Positions 61,567-64,000 of a stretch of 64,000 bases of DNA are shown here, one piece after another. The notes under the pieces are model-generated. The model saw nothing but the letters and a program-made list of their open reading frames with translations. It did no database searches and was not told the DNA's origin. The stretch is taken from assembly GCF_002995785.1 (NCBI RefSeq), contig NZ_PVXO01000036.1:1-64000 (forward strand). The letters run 5' to 3'. The translations under genes were made by a program, and so were the position numbers. Numbering within the stretch: the first letter of the stretch is position 1; every line of letters starts with the position of its first letter. The DNA comes from Clostridium liquoris (GTDB lineage: Bacteria; Bacillota; Clostridia; Clostridiales; Clostridiaceae).

Positions 61567-62388
61567 ATGTATTTTACTAAAATGCAAGGCAATGGAAATG
61601 ATTTCATAGTTATAGAAGATCTTAATGACGTATATTTAAATAGAGAAAAGGAATTGGCAATAAAGCTTTGTGATAGGCATTTTGGTATAGGCGGAGATGG
61701 ATTACTTTTAGTTAGGAAAAGTAATATATCCCAAGTTCAAATGGTAATAATCAATGCTGATGGCTCCTATGCTTCTATGTGTGGAAATGGGATAAGATGT
61801 TTTGCAAAATATGTTTATGATAAAGGTATAGTAAAAGACAAAACTATGAAAATAGAAACAGGAGATGGAATTAAAGAAGCCACTTTAGATATTGAAGAGA
61901 ATAAAGTAAAGAATATAACTATCAGCATGGGAAATTCCTCCTTTAACCCAAAGGATATACCAGCTAATTCTAAAAATGAAATAATAAAAGAAACAATAGA
62001 GGTAGAAGGTAACACATATGAAATAACTTCTATGTTAATGGGAGTGCCCCATACAGTAATATTTGGGAAATTAGATAGTTTTCATATTTTAGAAGGAAGT
62101 CTTATAGAAAGGTACGAATTATTTCCTAAAGGTACCAATGTAAACTTTTGCGAAATAGTTAATAAAGACAAAATAAAAGTTAAAACTTGGGAGAGGGGAG
62201 CAGGCCCTACTCTTGCCTGCGGTACGGGAAGCTGTGCTAGTGTAATTGCTGCTAATAAGCTTGGGTTAATAAATAGTAAAGCAGAAGTTGAGCTGCCAGG
62301 AGGAATACTCTATATAGAGATTACTCATGCTGGAGTATTAATGACGGGACCTGCTGAAGTTGTATTTTCAGGAGAGATTATTATATAA
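61567..62388 (+). CDS. dapF: Diaminopimelate epimerase DapF
   Basis: DapF turns LL-DAP into meso-DAP, the last epimerisation before lysine and peptidoglycan. The 273 residues have the two catalytic cysteines in MCGNGIRCFAKY near residue 75 and ACGTGSCASV near 218, and the N-terminal KMQGNGNDFIVIED. This fits the DNPR-type MurE at 41312, which uses meso-DAP. SD AGGAGGGGGAG precedes the ATG. The next gene starts directly after its stop. Confidence 0.97.
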   Translation: MYFTKMQGNGNDFIVIEDLNDVYLNREKELAIKLCDRHFGIGGDGLLLVRKSNISQVQMVIINADGSYASMCGNGIRCFAKYVYDKGIVKDKTMKIETGDGIKEATLDIEENKVKNITISMGNSSFNPKDIPANSKNEIIKETIEVEGNTYEITSMLMGVPHTVIFGKLDSFHILEGSLIERYELFPKGTNVNFCEIVNKDKIKVKTWERGAGPTLACGTGSCASVIAANKLGLINSKAEVELPGGILYIEITHAGVLMTGPAEVVFSGEIII

Positions 62389-63474
62389 ATGTCTGTTAAA
62401 AAAAGAATTGTATTAACAATATGTTTTTTATTATTAATGTTAACTGCTTCATCCTGCAGCAAAGGAAAAAATAAAGCTATAGATAATCAAAAGAATTTTG
62501 ATGTGCCTAAGTATCCAAATATTATGATTATGGAAAATAAAAGTGATAAGATAAATTTTTATAAGGCAGATCAGGACAGCATGACAAAAATGGGCTCAAT
62601 GGATAATGTACGGGAAATAGTATATAACAATAATAACTCTATAGTTGGATTGCTTATGCCTGACAAAGATAATTTAAAGAAAAATACAATAAGAGTAATA
62701 AGCGGCAAGGGAGAAAATACAATAGATGGTTTTTATTTTGCTAAAGATTTAAGACTTTCTCCTAATGGAGAAAATTTGGCTTATAGGAGTTTTAAGGATC
62801 AATCTTTAGATAGTGCACAGGGACTATCGCTGTACAGTGTAGAAAATAATAAAAAAATAGATTTTGAAAGCCAGGTACTGACTTCTGGAAATCTATATGC
62901 GTGGATTAGTGATGAGGAAATTCTTTATTATGGAGCTAGTGTTAAAGATGGAAAAAATACAGGCATATTTAAATATAATACAAAAGAACATAAAGAGGAA
63001 ATGTATGTAGGCAATATAAAGGGTTATTGCACTTATTTTATGCCTTTAGGAGATAAAATATTGATTCTTTCTAGAGATATAGAAGAAAATAAATTATATA
63101 TATACAATAAAGGAAAAGATGAAAGTATTAATATCAGTAATAATATAGAAAATGTGTATGACGGAATCTTTGATAGAAATAATAATTTAGTCTATATTAT
63201 AGCCTCTGAGAAAAATGTGGATATACCAACTTTATATAAAATAAATTTAACTTCATACAAAATTGAAAGAATTAATTATGATTTTCCTAAGATAGTAGAT
63301 CCAGATGGAGGGCTTCGTGTAGATTCTAATGGCTTGTTATATTATTGTGGATTCACCAGCTTAGAAGAGAATACTGATAATAATAATGATGTGTTTATGT
63401 ATAATCCTAAGGAAAATTCTAACAATCTAATTTCTATAGATTCTTCTCAATACAAGATAAATGGAAGCAATTAA
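62389..63474 (+). CDS. Lipoprotein with predicted beta-propeller, function unknown
   Basis: The 361 residues start with a lipoprotein signal: basic SVKKR, a hydrophobic stretch and a lipobox-like TASSC, with lipidation at Cys23. The mature part has repeats with PD40/WD40-like character (LRLSPNGENLAYRSF, YAWISDEEILYYG, DGIFDRNNNLVYIIA, LRVDSNGLLYYCG), suggesting a beta propeller on the outer face of the membrane. I do not recognise a specific family. Its ATG abuts the dapF stop, so translation is probably coupled; the functional link to DAP is unclear. LspA (55497) would process it. Confidence 0.75.
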   Translation: MSVKKRIVLTICFLLLMLTASSCSKGKNKAIDNQKNFDVPKYPNIMIMENKSDKINFYKADQDSMTKMGSMDNVREIVYNNNNSIVGLLMPDKDNLKKNTIRVISGKGENTIDGFYFAKDLRLSPNGENLAYRSFKDQSLDSAQGLSLYSVENNKKIDFESQVLTSGNLYAWISDEEILYYGASVKDGKNTGIFKYNTKEHKEEMYVGNIKGYCTYFMPLGDKILILSRDIEENKLYIYNKGKDESINISNNIENVYDGIFDRNNNLVYIIASEKNVDIPTLYKINLTSYKIERINYDFPKIVDPDGGLRVDSNGLLYYCGFTSLEENTDNNNDVFMYNPKENSNNLISIDSSQYKINGSN

Positions 63475-63476
63475 TT

Positions 63477-63534
63477 AAAACCTATTCTTATTCTTTGTAG
63501 TGTTATTAACTACAGAGGAAGAATAGGTTTTTTA
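63477..63534 (+). terminator. Long terminator after the lipoprotein gene
   Basis: An outer stem AAAACCTATTCTT/AAGAATAGGTTTT and an inner CTTTGTAGT/ACTACAGAG stem form one extended hairpin, followed by a T-run. Confidence 0.85.
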
Positions 63535-63607
63535 TGTTTATAAAAGCCTACATTGGGTATAATGCAAATAATAATAGGGGGAAGATTATTACAAGGAGGT
63601 TATTAAA

Positions 63608-64000
63608 TTGGAAGAGAAAATATTGGATACAGCTAATTTAAAGGTAAATAATGAGGCCCTAAAATATATTCCATTGAATATTGCGTTAACCTATGAAGTG
63701 CTTCCTTACAATATAAAAAATAATAAACTGTACCTATTTGTGACAGATAAATTTACAGCTTCCATAGAAGAGGAATTAAGATTTATTTCAGGTATGGAAA
63801 TAGAAACTAAAAGAATGAATAAAGATATTATTAGTCCATCTATACATAAATTTTATTATAAAGAACATGAGAATAAGGGAATGGGTGATTTAATAGAACA
63901 GGTAAGGAATAAAAGCGAATTGAAGAGATATGGCAGCCAAGAAAAGGGTGCACTAGAAGGTATACCTATAGTCAAGATTACTGATTATTTGATAACTTCC
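63608..64000 (+). CDS. pilB: Type IV pilus/type II secretion assembly ATPase PilB/GspE, 5' part
   Basis: The frame runs from TTG at 63608 (eight bases after AAGGAGG) to the end of the window, 131 codons. The N-terminal MshEN/T2SSE_N domain pattern is visible: NEALKYIPLNIALTYEVLPY, NNKLYLFVTD and ISGMEIETKRM. After a linker, IPIVKITDYLI matches the start of the GspE/PilB core (the APIVxLVNxIL position). The ATPase motifs lie beyond the window. Clostridia use such ATPases for type IV pili. It is cut by the window edge. Confidence 0.85.
   Translation, partial: MEEKILDTANLKVNNEALKYIPLNIALTYEVLPYNIKNNKLYLFVTDKFTASIEEELRFISGMEIETKRMNKDIISPSIHKFYYKEHENKGMGDLIEQVRNKSELKRYGSQEKGALEGIPIVKITDYLITS

Noticed and set aside
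63540-63607. Promoter for pilB (TATAAT near 63558)
   Set aside because: No acceptable -35 box lies at the right distance.

Overview
The window looks like a chromosomal stretch from an anaerobic, spore-forming, flagellated member of Clostridium sensu stricto. The reasons are strong AT bias, AAGGAGG-type ribosome binding sites with frequent TTG/GTG starts, an alpha/beta-type small acid-soluble spore protein, a SpoVD/SpoVE-containing division and wall cluster, and a B. subtilis-like flagellar gene order. Almost all of it is coding. I see no rRNA, tRNA, CRISPR array, transposase or prophage.

Layout. (1) 1-8013: the distal half of a flagellar operon (flhA, flhF, flhG, a PilZ protein, sigD, a SwrB-like membrane protein, a small membrane ORF that lacks a canonical start codon, and two flgF/flgG rod genes). 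(2) 8070-14477: reverse-strand genes (a membrane protein that may be a diverged CbiB relative, a small Cys/Tyr/Met-rich protein, a CBS-domain family II pyrophosphatase), a forward Ca2+ P-type ATPase and a hypothetical protein. (3) 14748-26063: the most distinctive locus, an apparently complete Mbh-type (group 4) membrane-bound [NiFe] hydrogenase with an Mrp-antiporter-like membrane arm. It is interleaved with hypCDE and hypAB; hypF is not in the window. (4) 26179-37000: deoC, a Lon-family protease whose ATPase part looks degenerate, an LtaS-like lipoteichoic acid synthase, the GTPase YchF, a MerR-methyltransferase fusion preceded by a 19-bp-spacer promoter, and two DegT/StrS aminotransferases. 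(5) 37010-52000: the dcw cluster from mraZ (with three MraZ boxes) to divIVA, without murD, murG, murC, ftsA or ftsZ. (6) 52115-59574: aroB, mtnN, aroF, a DksA-like zinc-finger protein, lspA, rluD, then a pyrR-uraA operon carrying two PyrR-binding loops, and spore-related small genes. (7) 59636-64000: rqcH (reverse), dapF, a lipoprotein, and the N-terminal part of a PilB/GspE ATPase cut by the window edge.

How the genes work together. The hydrogenase would take electrons from reduced ferredoxin through MbhN and MbhJ to the Ni-Fe site in MbhL, make H2, and couple this to H+/Na+ movement through MbhA-I and MbhM. HypC, D, E, A and B assemble the metal centre. The dcw block makes and polymerises lipid II at the septum and adds septal placement factors (SepF, YlmG, YlmH, DivIVA).

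Two dispersed non-coding repeat families sit in the gaps. One is AT-rich and palindromic, with a TTATTCTTTATT core. The other is built on TTGACAG/GAGGACAG. Copies lie at the border of the hydrogenase locus and inside it. All assignments come from reading motifs by eye; no database search was run.
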